DNA of 64,000 nt from assembly GCA_036845725.1 (NCBI GenBank), contig DAIUDK010000009.1:1-64000 (forward strand), given 5' to 3'. The DNA comes from DSWT01 sp036845725 (GTDB lineage Bacteria; Chloroflexota; Anaerolineae; B4-G1; SLSP01). The translations under genes were made by a program, and so were the position numbers. Shown here piece after piece: positions 39,886 through 52,519 of this stretch. The stretch's first letter is position 1; every line of letters begins with the position of its first letter. Under the pieces are notes generated by a model that worked only from the letters and a program-made list of their open reading frames with translations, was not told where the DNA came from and did no database searches.

Positions 39886-40173
39886 CTAAGCCTCCAATGC
39901 CTCGATCGATTCACCCGGCGCTAAAGTCACCACGGCCTTCTTCCACGGCGCGCGACGCGTGACCGTGCGGCGTCCACGGGTGTGATTGATTTTGGCAGGC
40001 ATATTCATAACATTTACAGACTGCACGTTGACGTTGTAAATCTCCTCGACGGCACGCGAAATCTGCACTTTATTCGCTTTACGATTGACCATGAAGACGT
40101 ACTGTCCCACTTCACGCTGGGCATAGGCTTTTTCCGTCTCTAAAGGTCGGACAATGACTTCATAAATATCCAT
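39886..40173 (-). CDS. rplW: Ribosomal protein L23 (uL23)
   Basis: 95 residues. IYEVIVRPLETEKAYAQREV and VNRKANKVQISRAVEEIYNV are diagnostic. Docks trigger factor and SRP at the tunnel exit. Confidence 0.96.
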   Translation of the reverse strand: MDIYEVIVRPLETEKAYAQREVGQYVFMVNRKANKVQISRAVEEIYNVNVQSVNVMNMPAKINHTRGRRTVTRRAPWKKAVVTLAPGESIEALEA

Positions 40174-40195
40174 TCTTCAACTCCTCTCGCCGTGT

Positions 40196-40828
40196 CTAGG
40201 AGGCCGGCCCCAGAATAGACTCGACCACCTCAAGCGCTCCCAATGGCATGACGAGATAGTCGGCGCTCATCAGGTCCTTGATATTCAGATAGTGCGCGCG
40301 CAGGGTCCGCGCCGCAGACAGATTGCGAACCGAGAGTTCAACCGATGCATTGCGCTCCGGAAGCAGAATCAAGGTCTTGCCATCCACGGCGGACAGGTTA
40401 TGCAACACCCGCACTATCTCTTTTGTCTTTGGTGCGTCCATCGCTAACTGATCCACCACGACGATCTGCTGCGCAGCAGCCTTGACTGAAAGCGCCGAGC
40501 GCAACGCCGCGCGCCGCATCTTCACCGGCATCTTCTTTTCGTAGCTGCGCGGGCGCGGCCCGTGAGCAACACCACCGCCCACAAAGGTCGGGGCGTTGCG
40601 GCTGCCATGACGGGCGCGACCGGTACCCTTCTGGCGATACCACTTGGACTTCGAACGATTGTTTTCGCTGCGGGTCTTCGTTTTGTGTGTGCCGAGGCGC
40701 GCGTTCGCCAACTGGCGTACCAACGCCTGGTGCATCAACGGAACGTTCACCGCAGCCTCAAAAATTTCCGGGCGCAGTTCAATCTCGTCGACTTTCTCGC
40801 CCTGCATATTCATCACTGGAATAAGCAT
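40196..40828 (-). CDS. rplD: Ribosomal protein L4 (uL4)
   Basis: 210 residues. KWYRQKGTGRARHGSRNAPT and GGGVAHGPRPRSYEKKMP are the tunnel loop. L4 autoregulates the S10 operon in E. coli; here the hairpin before rplC (41545-41591) is a possible but untested site. Confidence 0.97.
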   Translation of the reverse strand: MLIPVMNMQGEKVDEIELRPEIFEAAVNVPLMHQALVRQLANARLGTHKTKTRSENNRSKSKWYRQKGTGRARHGSRNAPTFVGGGVAHGPRPRSYEKKMPVKMRRAALRSALSVKAAAQQIVVVDQLAMDAPKTKEIVRVLHNLSAVDGKTLILLPERNASVELSVRNLSAARTLRAHYLNIKDLMSADYLVMPLGALEVVESILGPAS

Positions 40829-40830
40829 TG

Positions 40831-41484
40831 CTACTTACCTCCCTTAGCAACTTTTTGCTTACGGGCGACTTTGATCAAGACCAAACTACCGTTTGGCCCA
40901 GGGACACTGCCCCGCACAGCCAGCAGGTTCCGCTCTGTATCAACCAGCACAACTTCCAGATTGGAAACCGTTGTCTTCTTGCCACCCATGCGACCGGGCA
41001 TTTTCTTGCCTTTCCACACCCTACCGGGCGTGGCACACGCGCCGATTGCACCCGGCGCACGCTCGCGATCCGATTGACCGTGGGTATGCGGACCACCGGC
41101 AAAGTTGTGGCGCTTGACCACACCGGCAAACCCGCGCCCCTTGGACTTCGCCTCAACATCGACGCACTCACCCGGCTCGAAAATATCAACCAACACCTGC
41201 TGCCCTAACTCGAACGTTTCATCCTCACGGGTGCGTAGTTCGCGTAAATAGCGCAGATCAGACACGCCAGATTGCTGCAAATGCCCGCGTTGCCCTTTAC
41301 TCAAGCGTCGTGGCTTAGTCGGTTCGAACCCTAGTTGTACTGCGCGATAGCCATCGCGCTCAAGGGTGCGAATACCGGTGACGAAGCACGGACCAGCCTC
41401 CACCACCGTTACCGGCGCTACAATACCATCATCTTGAATGATCTGGGTCATCCCCACTTTTTTACCTAGAATCCCTTTCACCAT
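40831..41484 (-). CDS. rplC: Ribosomal protein L3 (uL3)
   Basis: 217 residues. GILGKKVGMTQIIQDDGIVA, KGRGFAGVVKRHNFAGGPHT and GRMGGKKTTVSNLEVV are diagnostic. The gap to rpsJ is 129 bases, unusually long for this cluster, and holds a hairpin. AAGGAGG precedes the ATG. Confidence 0.97.
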   Translation of the reverse strand: MVKGILGKKVGMTQIIQDDGIVAPVTVVEAGPCFVTGIRTLERDGYRAVQLGFEPTKPRRLSKGQRGHLQQSGVSDLRYLRELRTREDETFELGQQVLVDIFEPGECVDVEAKSKGRGFAGVVKRHNFAGGPHTHGQSDRERAPGAIGACATPGRVWKGKKMPGRMGGKKTTVSNLEVVLVDTERNLLAVRGSVPGPNGSLVLIKVARKQKVAKGGK

Positions 41485-41544
41485 ATCCTCCTTGGGACTG
41501 CCAGCACTAGGTCTGCCGCATCATCCCATGCTACCGCCACACTA

Positions 41545-41591
41545 GCCCCCTGGTCCTTATAACCCTGTAGTTCAGGAAACGACCAGGGGGC
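41545..41591 (-). promoter_or_regulatory. Hairpin in the rpsJ-rplC gap
   Basis: Arms gccccctggtc (41545-41555) and gaccagggggc (41581-41591), 11 perfect pairs, 25-base loop. No U-tract follows on the minus strand, so it is not an intrinsic terminator. A ribosomal-protein binding site, RNase processing site or translation-control element is possible. Confidence 0.5.
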
Positions 41592-41613
41592 AGCAGCGGT
41601 GCAAATTCAATGC

Positions 41614-41922
41614 TTAAAGTTTGATCTCGATATCGACGCCGGCCGGCATATTCAAGCGCATCAGCGTATCGATAGTCTTCGAATCCGGTTCCTGGATATC
41701 GATCAATCGCTTATGGGTGCGAATCTCGAAGTGCTCATGACTGTCCTTGTCGATGTAAGTCGAACGTCGTACCGCAAATCGCTCGATCTTGGTCGGCAGA
41801 GGGACTGGGCCAACGACCCGCGCCCCCGTCCGTTCAGCCGCTTCGACGATACGCCGCGCGGACTCATCCAGGATACGATGATCATATCCCTTCAACCGAA
41901 TACGAATACGTTGTTTAGCCAT
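41614..41922 (-). CDS. rpsJ: Ribosomal protein S10 (uS10)
   Basis: 102 residues. IRIRLKGYDHRILDESARRI and GPVPLPTKIERFAVRRSTYI are diagnostic. Lies 26 bases after tuf, linking the str and S10 gene groups. Confidence 0.97.
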   Translation of the reverse strand: MAKQRIRIRLKGYDHRILDESARRIVEAAERTGARVVGPVPLPTKIERFAVRRSTYIDKDSHEHFEIRTHKRLIDIQEPDSKTIDTLMRLNMPAGVDIEIKL

Positions 41923-41948
41923 AAACCACCTTGTATAGCGGGATGTAA

Positions 41949-43169
41949 TTAACTCAGAACCTTGGTAATGATGCCCGCGCCAACGGTCAACCCACCTTCA
42001 CGAATAGCGAAGCGCTGACCAGACTCAATCGCCACCGGCGAGATCAGTTCCACCGTCATGTTAGTGCGATCGCCAGGCATCACCATCTCGACGCCCTCCG
42101 GCAATTCAACGCTGCCGGTGATATCCATCGTGCTGATGAAGAACTGCGGCTTGTAGCCGGAGAAGAAGGGCTTGTGACGCCCACCTTCATCACGGCGCAG
42201 GATGTAAACCTCGGCCTCGAAGTTGCGCTGCGCGCGAATGGTATTCGGAGCAGCCACAACGACGCCGCGCCCCACCTCGTCCTTGTTGACGCCGCGCAGC
42301 AACAGCCCCGCATTGTCGCCCGCCCGTACCACATCAAGCGTCTTGTGGAACATTTCCATTGACGTCACCACGGTCTTGCGGGGCTTCTCGTACATATCAC
42401 CCACCAGCTCGACCTCGGTGTTGGGGCGCATCGTCCCGCGCTCCACACGACCGGTCACAACCGTACCACGGCCCTTGATGGAGAAAACGTCCTCAATGGA
42501 CATCAAGAAGGGCTTGTCCTCGTCGCGTGCCGGCGTGGGGATGTACTCATCGACCACGCGCATCAGCTCCCAGATGGACTCATAAGCCGGATCGCTGGGA
42601 TCATCGCTCTTGCAGTTCAGAGCCGCCAATGCAGAACCACGTACGATGGGGGTTTCGTCGCCAGGATAACCGTAACCGCTCAACACCTCACGGATCTCCA
42701 GATCGACCAACTCCAACAGTTCGGGATCATCCATCAGGTCAACCTTATTCAAGAAGACCACAATCGCGGGAACCTCAACCTGGTGAGCCAGGAGGATGTG
42801 CTCGCGCGTCTGGGGCATCGGACCATCCACCGCTGACACCACGAGGATCGCGCCATCCATCTGCGCCGCACCCGTGATCATGTTCTTGATATAGTCGCGG
42901 TGACCGGGGCAGTCCACGTGCGCATAGTGGCGATTTTCAGTTTCGTACTCTACGTGAGAGATAGCGACGGTCAAGATTTTGGTAGCGTCACGGCGGAACA
43001 TTTTGGCATCCGCCTTGGCAACCTCATCATAGGCCTTGTTCTGAGCCCACCCCTTGGTCGACAAGGTGCGGGTGATCGCCGCGGTCAGCGTGGTCTTACC
43101 ATGGTCGATGTGACCAATTGTGCCAACGTTCACATGTGGCTTTGTGCGCTCAAATTTCTCTTTAGCCAT
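41949..43169 (-). CDS. tuf: Elongation factor Tu with a non-canonical switch I loop
   Basis: 406 residues, three domains. The P-loop GHIDHGKTTL, DCPGH (catalytic His, residue 90), NKVD and GSAL are present, as are domains II/III (RGTVVTGRVERG, VEMVMPGDRTNMTVEL). The switch I effector loop is odd: where nearly all EF-Tu have KAPEEKARGITI, residues 51-68 read AKADAKMFRRDATKILTV. The Mg-binding Thr is kept (T67), but Arg-Gly of RGITI is replaced by Lys-Ile. DCPGHADY is DCPGHRDY, as in archaeal/eukaryotic EF-1A. The SD AAGGAG precedes the ATG. Confidence 0.95.
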   Translation of the reverse strand: MAKEKFERTKPHVNVGTIGHIDHGKTTLTAAITRTLSTKGWAQNKAYDEVAKADAKMFRRDATKILTVAISHVEYETENRHYAHVDCPGHRDYIKNMITGAAQMDGAILVVSAVDGPMPQTREHILLAHQVEVPAIVVFLNKVDLMDDPELLELVDLEIREVLSGYGYPGDETPIVRGSALAALNCKSDDPSDPAYESIWELMRVVDEYIPTPARDEDKPFLMSIEDVFSIKGRGTVVTGRVERGTMRPNTEVELVGDMYEKPRKTVVTSMEMFHKTLDVVRAGDNAGLLLRGVNKDEVGRGVVVAAPNTIRAQRNFEAEVYILRRDEGGRHKPFFSGYKPQFFISTMDITGSVELPEGVEMVMPGDRTNMTVELISPVAIESGQRFAIREGGLTVGAGIITKVLS

Positions 43170-43295
43170 TGCTTGCCTCTCCTTATTTCTTACTAAATTA
43201 ATCTTTTTAAATGACTCGAATTATGGACCAACCACGATAGCGACACTGCTAGCAGTGTGCACGGCTTGCAGTTTACTTGCTATACTGCGCTGGTT

Positions 43296-45368
43296 CTACG
43301 CGCCATATAAAATGGCACCCATTTGCCGGGAGTCCACCGGTGCATAGTGATGGAACTCCATTGTGAATGTTCCCCGACCTTGTGTCATACTCCGCAAGTC
43401 GGTTGCATAACCAAACATTTTTGCTAAAGGGCTGTAGGCCCGAATGGCCTGCCCGCCACCAGGACGCGCTTCCATCATCTGGACGCTGGCGTCGCGGGCG
43501 CTCAAATCGCCCAACACCTCGCCGACGAATTCTTCCGGTAGAACAACTTCGACATCCATCACCGGCTCAAGCAAGGCTGGAGCCGCCGCCTCAACGGCCT
43601 GCCGGAAGGCCTGCGCCCCCGCCGCTTTAAAGGCGATTTCCGTCGAGAACTCAGGATGCGCCTCCGCCCCCACCAGCCGGACGATCACGCCCACCACCGG
43701 ATACCCCGCCAGGAAACCGCTGTCCAACAACTCTAGCGCCCCAGCTCTGACCGCCTCAACAAACACCGGCGACAGGTCATGCGGACGCAGGATATTCTCA
43801 AATCGCGATTCCCCACCCATATCAGCGGGGCTAACTTCCAAAACAACCCGCGCGTATTGGGGTTTTCCGGCCAGCATCCGGTCGAAAACTACCTCAACCT
43901 GGCTGGTACGGGTAACCGTTTCTTTATACGAAACCCGGAGCTTGCCCACATTGGCCCGCACATTGAACTCGCGCAGCATCCGATCCACAAGGATATCCAG
44001 ATGCAGCTCCCCCATCCCAGAGATGACGGTCTGCCCCGTCCCCTCATCCAGGCGCACCCGGAAGGTGGGGTCCTCCTCGGCGAGTCGCTGCAACGCTTCA
44101 TTCAGCCGATCCTGATCGGCGACCGTGCGTGGCTCCACCGCCACCGAGATCACCGGTTCAGGGAAACGGATAGTTTCCAGGATGATCGGGGCGTGCATCG
44201 CGGACAACGTATCACCGGTAAAGGTACCTTTTAAACCGAGCGTCGCGCCGATGTCACCCGCGCTCAACTCGTCCACCTCTTCCCGGCGGTCGGCAAACAT
44301 CCGCAGCAGCTTCGGGACTCGTTCGCGTATACTCTTACTGGGGTTCAGGTAAACATTGCCTCGACTCATCCTCCCGGAATATATCCGGAAGTAGGCCAAA
44401 CGCCCCACGTAAGGATCCGTAGCTATTTTAAAGATCAGAGCTGCCAGCGGCGCTTCAGGATCCGCCGGACGCTCTTCGATCGCACCCCTCTTGGGATTCT
44501 CACCGCGCACCGCCGGAACATCCAGCGGCGAAGGCAAGAAATCCACAATAGCGTCGATCAACAACTGCACGCCTTTGTTGCGCAGTGAAGAACCACACAG
44601 AACGGGATGCAAGTCACCGCGCAGCGTCGCCCGACGCAGCGCAGCGCGTAAATCCGCCTCTGTGATCTCCTCACCCTCCAGATATTGCACCGTCAGGTCG
44701 TCATCAGTCTCCACGATGGTTTCGATCATCGCTTCACGTGCGGCCTGCGCCTCGGTTTCAACTTCTGCGGGAACCGGAATTTCCTGTGCAACCGCCCCTA
44801 ACTCATCGGCCCAAATGATGGCCCGCCACGCGAGCAAGTCCACCACCCCACGGAAACACGATTCGGTCCCCATCGGCCACTGGATGGGCAGAGGGTGTGC
44901 CTTCAAGCGCTCGCGCATCGTTTCTACAGCGTGCGCGAAATTGGCACCAAGTTTATCCATTTTGTTAATGAAGGCCAGGAGCGGCACACCGAACAACCGC
45001 GCCTGACGCCATACTGTTTCGGACTGCGGTTCCACACCCGCCGTCCCGTCAAAAACAACGACCCCGCCATCCAGCACCCGCAGACTACGCTGCACCTCGG
45101 CAGTGAAGTCGATGTGACCAGGGGTATCCACAATATTGATCTGGTAATCGTGCCAATAACAGGTGACGGCGGCCGACGTAATTGTGATCCCGCGTTCCCG
45201 TTCCTGGATCATCCAGTCGGTGATGGTCGTACCCTCATCGACGTTGCCCAACCGATGCGTCTTTCCTGTATAGTACAGGATTCGCTCGGTCGTCGTCGTC
45301 TTACCGGCATCGATATGTGCAATGATGCCGATGTTACGAATATGTTCTAGTGAATGTTCTGCGGCCAT
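43296..45368 (-). CDS. fusA: Elongation factor G
   Basis: 690 residues from the ATG at 45368 (a TTG two codons earlier is possible). AHIDAGKTTTTERILYYTGK, RERGITITSAAVTCYW, DTPGHIDF and NKMD give a complete G domain; domains III-V follow, ending MTQGRGTFTMEF. It moves tRNA and mRNA after peptide transfer. Domain IV tip loops differ from the common wording: VGAEAHPEFSTE in place of FGSYHDVDSSE (the tip His is kept), and ARDASVQ in place of RRRG. Standard place between rpsG and tuf. Confidence 0.96.
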   Translation of the reverse strand: MAAEHSLEHIRNIGIIAHIDAGKTTTTERILYYTGKTHRLGNVDEGTTITDWMIQERERGITITSAAVTCYWHDYQINIVDTPGHIDFTAEVQRSLRVLDGGVVVFDGTAGVEPQSETVWRQARLFGVPLLAFINKMDKLGANFAHAVETMRERLKAHPLPIQWPMGTESCFRGVVDLLAWRAIIWADELGAVAQEIPVPAEVETEAQAAREAMIETIVETDDDLTVQYLEGEEITEADLRAALRRATLRGDLHPVLCGSSLRNKGVQLLIDAIVDFLPSPLDVPAVRGENPKRGAIEERPADPEAPLAALIFKIATDPYVGRLAYFRIYSGRMSRGNVYLNPSKSIRERVPKLLRMFADRREEVDELSAGDIGATLGLKGTFTGDTLSAMHAPIILETIRFPEPVISVAVEPRTVADQDRLNEALQRLAEEDPTFRVRLDEGTGQTVISGMGELHLDILVDRMLREFNVRANVGKLRVSYKETVTRTSQVEVVFDRMLAGKPQYARVVLEVSPADMGGESRFENILRPHDLSPVFVEAVRAGALELLDSGFLAGYPVVGVIVRLVGAEAHPEFSTEIAFKAAGAQAFRQAVEAAAPALLEPVMDVEVVLPEEFVGEVLGDLSARDASVQMMEARPGGGQAIRAYSPLAKMFGYATDLRSMTQGRGTFTMEFHHYAPVDSRQMGAILYGA

Positions 45369-45442
45369 CGCCAACCACTTTGTTTTTAGACCAGCGACAG
45401 CCCATCCGTGTCTATGCGCCCGTCTGGCAAACTAAACGCTGC

Positions 45443-45913
45443 TTACCACCGGAGGCTTGCAAAAGCGCGGTTGGCCTCCGCCATACGCAGTACGTCCTCA
45501 CGCTTTTTAACAGCAGCGCCCGCGCCACTGGCGGCATCCATCAACTCGGCCGACAATTTCTCGACCATTCCATGGCCCGACCGTTTGCGCGCGGCTTCCA
45601 AAATCCAACGAATTGCCAAAGAAAGCTGGCGGTGGGACGGCACTTCAACCGGAATCTGATAGGTGGCCCCACCCACGCGGCGCGGCTTAATCTCGATGGC
45701 CGGCGCAACATTACGCAACGCGGCATCGAAAACTTCAATCGCAGGCTTGTTGGTGCGCGCCTCAACGCGGTCCAACGCCTCATACATAACACTCTGCGCG
45801 ACACTTTTCTTACCTGCGTACATCATCCGATTGATGAAGCGCTGCAACGGCACGCTGTTGTAACGAATGTCGGAGGGGACTTCAGGTTTAGGCGGACTAT
45901 TTCGTCTCGGCAT
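45443..45913 (-). CDS. rpsG: Ribosomal protein S7 (uS7)
   Basis: 156 residues. DIRYNSVPLQRFINRMMYAG, RVGGATYQIPVEVPSHRQLS and LSAELMDAASGAGAAVKKRE are diagnostic. Starts the 16S 3' domain; also a repressor of the str operon in E. coli. Confidence 0.97.
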   Translation of the reverse strand: MPRRNSPPKPEVPSDIRYNSVPLQRFINRMMYAGKKSVAQSVMYEALDRVEARTNKPAIEVFDAALRNVAPAIEIKPRRVGGATYQIPVEVPSHRQLSLAIRWILEAARKRSGHGMVEKLSAELMDAASGAGAAVKKREDVLRMAEANRAFASLRW

Positions 45914-45933
45914 GGTTTACTCCGTTTCCTTTA

Positions 45934-46383
45934 CTACTTCTTCTTCGCGGCGCCCTTAGCGTCTTTCGCGTCTTTCTTGGTTCCGTACTTGGAACGCTGC
46001 TGGTTGCGCCCATCAACACCCGTGGCATCCAAGGCTCCCCGGACGATGTGATAGCGCACACCGGGGAGGTCCTTTATACGGCCACCACGCACGAGCACTA
46101 CCGAGTGTTCCTGCAAGTTGTGCCCTTCGCCAGGAATGTAGGCCGTGACTTCGACACGGTTGGATAACCGGACACGCGCGATCTTACGCAGTGCGGAGTT
46201 CGGTTTCTTCGGCGTCGTCGTACGCACGACAGTGCAGACACCACGCTTCTGCGGATTGCCACCCTGAGGTTGCGTCCGGCGTCCACCCTTCTTTGTATTC
46301 ACGTTTAACAGTAGCGCGGGCGCTTGCGCTTTGCGCGCCTGCAGTTTGCGTCCCTTGCGCAGCAACTGATTGATTGTAGGCAC
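45934..46383 (-). CDS. rpsL: Ribosomal protein S12 (uS12) with a basic tail
   Basis: 149 residues from a GTG at 46383, with GAGGAGG just before it. PTINQLLRKGRKLQARKAQA, TTPKKPNSALRKIARVRL and KDLPGVRYHIVRGALDATG are diagnostic; the Lys and Pro positions known for streptomycin effects look standard. A lysine-rich tail (KYGTKKDAKDAKGAAKKK) follows QQRS. First gene of the str group. Confidence 0.97.
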   Translation of the reverse strand: MPTINQLLRKGRKLQARKAQAPALLLNVNTKKGGRRTQPQGGNPQKRGVCTVVRTTTPKKPNSALRKIARVRLSNRVEVTAYIPGEGHNLQEHSVVLVRGGRIKDLPGVRYHIVRGALDATGVDGRNQQRSKYGTKKDAKDAKGAAKKK

Positions 46384-46563
46384 TTTTTCCTCCTCAACTT
46401 AACCCATAAGCTGGTATCAGACCCACTTATGTTCAAAAACCTTTATATTTCCAGTGAAGAAGGCCATCTTTAGCTGCGATGGCCTCCTCATTGTTGCCGT
46501 AGTACCTGGGGTCGTCAAACCCCTTTCACTTGTCGATGGCAGGAGTTCTTGCTGCCGTCAGCG
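46384..46563 (-). promoter_or_regulatory. Leader of the str operon
   Basis: About 180 bases between the predicted start and rpsL. It holds two foldable parts: ggggt..cccc (about 46509-46524) and a hairpin with arms aggccatc (46461-46468) and gatggcct (46478-46485), extendable with GU pairs to about 12. A TTCTTC stretch follows it on the minus strand, not a clean U-tract. S7/S12 feedback or attenuation is possible. Confidence 0.4.
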
Positions 46564-46570
46564 AATGAGA

Positions 46571-46598
46571 ATTCTACCACAAAGAAAAAAAACGTCAA
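46571..46598 (-). promoter_or_regulatory. Predicted promoter of the str-S10-spc supercluster
   Basis: Minus strand: TTGACG (46598-46593), 16-base spacer, TAGAAT (46576-46571). It lies right after rpoB. The spacer begins with eight T that also form the U-tract of the rpoB terminator. Confidence 0.7.
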
Positions 46599-46618
46599 CC
46601 CGTTCCCTGACGGAAACG
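46585..46618 (-). terminator. Likely rpoB terminator
   Basis: Minus strand: gtttcc-gtca-gggaac is a six-pair stem (one GU); alternatively cgtca/tgacg pairs around it. Eight T follow (46592-46585). Short stem, good U-tract. Confidence 0.55.
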
Positions 46619-46624
46619 CGCAAC

Positions 46625-50524
<3,900 letters not shown>

Positions 50525-50580
50525 TCTATTTCTTCCCCTCCTGGGAGTTACTGTGATACCCACCACTAACGATGGCTGCG

Positions 50581-50596
50581 CCCGCCTGACGGCGGG
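50581..50596 (-). promoter_or_regulatory. Hairpin in the rpoB leader
   Basis: cccgcc (50581-50586) / ggcggg (50591-50596), four-base loop, without U-tract. Lies about 55 bases before the rpoB start. Confidence 0.4.
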
Positions 50597-50666
50597 TTGC
50601 TGCTGTCACCATCACCGCTCGCGCAATGATGAACAACCATACTATAATAAAGACATGCGAACGGAT

Positions 50667-50694
50667 ATTATACCATGACTATCTTATCCGTCAA
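50667..50694 (-). promoter_or_regulatory. Predicted strong rpoB promoter
   Basis: Minus strand: TTGACG (50694-50689), 16-base spacer ending TGG, TATAAT (50672-50667), so also an extended -10. The leader is about 135 bases. Confidence 0.8.
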
Positions 50695-50721
50695 AACGCA
50701 AAAAAGTTAAAATTGATGCTT

Positions 50722-51405
50722 TCACGTGCCCGCAAACACGGGCGCGCCAGCGTTGGCATCCGCCGATGCGAGTGCCTCCGAGGCGGCATAAACACCACGA
50801 TGGGACGGTGGCAGCAGTGCAGCCAATCGTCCCATGATCAGGTCGGTCGTGGCATCTAACTCATCCGCCGCCAACTTGCCATATTTGGGCAGGTAAAACG
50901 CCTCGCCAAATCTGACACAGATGCGCATCCGCCGCAAGCGCGAGAAGTCCTTTAGCATAGTATTGGTGCCGGTAATACCAACCGGAACGATCGGAACACC
51001 GGTACGCGCCGCCAGAAAGGTGACACCTGACTTGGCTTTCTGCAGTGTTCCGCTGGGCGAACGCGTGCCTTCCGGCGCGATACCGAGCACGTCGCCCCGC
51101 TTGAGCACGTCAATCGATTTCAGCAGGGCCTCGCGATCGAACTCGGTGCGGTTGATCCAGATGGCCTCGCTGATATTCAACAGCCAATTGAAGACCGGAA
51201 AGTTCTTGTATTTGTCAGCAGCCAGTGGATAGATACGGCGCTGTGCAGACACTAACAACGCCGGCGTGTCAAGACGGCTGATATGATTGGTAACGAGCAA
51301 GCAGCCGCCTTCTGCAGGGATATGTTCCGCCCCTGTGATCTCCATGCGCGTCAGCAAACGAAAGAGCACGTCAATCACTTGACGTACTTTCCAATAGCCT
51401 TCCAT
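50722..51405 (-). CDS. plsC: 1-acyl-glycerol-3-phosphate acyltransferase (PlsC family)
   Basis: 227 residues. Motif I NHISRLD (H41-x4-D46), motif II region YPLAADKYKNFPVFNWLL, and EGTRS (112-116) define the PlsC family that adds the second acyl chain in phosphatidic acid synthesis. Only short hydrophobic stretches, so it is a peripheral or half-anchored enzyme. The C-terminal 25 residues are Ala-rich and unrelated. GGAGGG SD. The upstream LysM lipoprotein gene is on the same strand, 63 bases away. Confidence 0.92.
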   Translation of the reverse strand: MEGYWKVRQVIDVLFRLLTRMEITGAEHIPAEGGCLLVTNHISRLDTPALLVSAQRRIYPLAADKYKNFPVFNWLLNISEAIWINRTEFDREALLKSIDVLKRGDVLGIAPEGTRSPSGTLQKAKSGVTFLAARTGVPIVPVGITGTNTMLKDFSRLRRMRICVRFGEAFYLPKYGKLAADELDATTDLIMGRLAALLPPSHRGVYAASEALASADANAGAPVFAGT

Positions 51406-51468
51406 ACACCCTCCTCAACGCAAGTCCAGTAATCGTTAGTCGGATAGTTGTCAATCATCAACCGAGGG

Positions 51469-52488
51469 TTAGCGCACGCCCCAAGCCAGGATTTGGAAAG
51501 AATCGGGCGGCTCCAGTCCTTGCGGCGTCAATAGGACTTTGAATTCCCGACTCTGTCCCGCAGGCAAAACTATCTCTTCACCCAAAACGGTTTGCCGGTA
51601 GCCGATGACGTTGCCTTCTCCGTCGTAAAGCGTTACCACAACGGCGATACGACTCACAGAAACTCCGCTGTTATTGACCAGCAGCCCAGTGACCCGATAC
51701 TGCGGGCCGGAGACTGCGCCCGCAGGCTGTACGACATCCAGCGGCGTGAAGCTCGCTGTGATCGCACTCACTGCTTCGCCGCGCAACAGGCTCACCTGCG
51801 CGTCAGCATAGCCGGCAGGCGGGTCCTCGAACAACACGGCGAAAGGCGCACGTTCTTCGGGCGCAAGATAATCGGCGGCAGCCAAGGCCACGCTCGACTG
51901 CAACGGTATGCCATCGGCAGTAACTAACGTCACCTGCACCTGGATATTCGTGATAGGGTCGCCGGTTGTATTGGCGACCTCGCCCATACACCAGACGCCC
52001 CCCACAGGTGTCTGGTACAGCGTTGCACCGATGATCTCCAAAGGCAGTGGCGTTGGCGTCTCCAGGATCATATGTCCCACCGGCGCGACCATGCCCAGTG
52101 TATTAGACTCTTCCTCCATCCCTACCGGGATGACCAAAGTCTGCCCGATGCTCAGGTATTGGTTCACGTCCAAGCCGTTAGCCTGCACAAGCGCATCTAC
52201 GCCCACGCTGTATTCTAACGCGATGCCGAAGAGCGTGTCCCCCTGCGCCACAACATGCACCACAGGTGTAGGCGATGGCGTAGGCGTCAACGTTGCTGTA
52301 GGTGGGATAGGCGTTAAGAAGCCGCTCGGTGACAACGCCGCGGTTGCCCGTGGCGTAGGCGTGGTAGTGGGCAGGGGCGTCGCAGTGGGTGGGGGCGTAA
52401 CCACAGCCTGACAGGCGGTCAAAAAAAGTACCAGGAGCAACACGATTCTGGTGCTCCAATGCACAGACAATGCGCAAACCTTTCTCAC
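51469..52488 (-). CDS. Lipoprotein with LysM domain and beta-sandwich domain
   Basis: 339 residues. The signal peptide ends in a lipobox (LFLTAC, Cys near residue 26). A Thr/Pro-rich linker (PTATPLPTTTPTPRAT) and a single LysM (VVAQGDTLFGIALEYSVGVD) follow. Then comes a C-terminal region with two FxLYD-like beta segments (GEVANTTGDPITNIQVQVTL and VTGLLVNNSGVSVSRIAVVV). It probably binds peptidoglycan at the outer face of the membrane. Start uncertain: GTG at 52488 has no SD; a TTG seven codons later with AGAAAGG before it is possible. Confidence 0.85.
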   Translation of the reverse strand: MRKVCALSVHWSTRIVLLLVLFLTACQAVVTPPPTATPLPTTTPTPRATAALSPSGFLTPIPPTATLTPTPSPTPVVHVVAQGDTLFGIALEYSVGVDALVQANGLDVNQYLSIGQTLVIPVGMEEESNTLGMVAPVGHMILETPTPLPLEIIGATLYQTPVGGVWCMGEVANTTGDPITNIQVQVTLVTADGIPLQSSVALAAADYLAPEERAPFAVLFEDPPAGYADAQVSLLRGEAVSAITASFTPLDVVQPAGAVSGPQYRVTGLLVNNSGVSVSRIAVVVTLYDGEGNVIGYRQTVLGEEIVLPAGQSREFKVLLTPQGLEPPDSFQILAWGVR

Positions 52489-52519
52489 AAAGGAAAATTA
52501 TACCACATTTCTGCGCGCA

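Noticed and set aside
42966..43019. Frameshift as explanation for the odd EF-Tu switch I
   Set aside because: Other minus-strand frames in this stretch do not restore RGITI and meet stop codons; the frame on both sides is in register.
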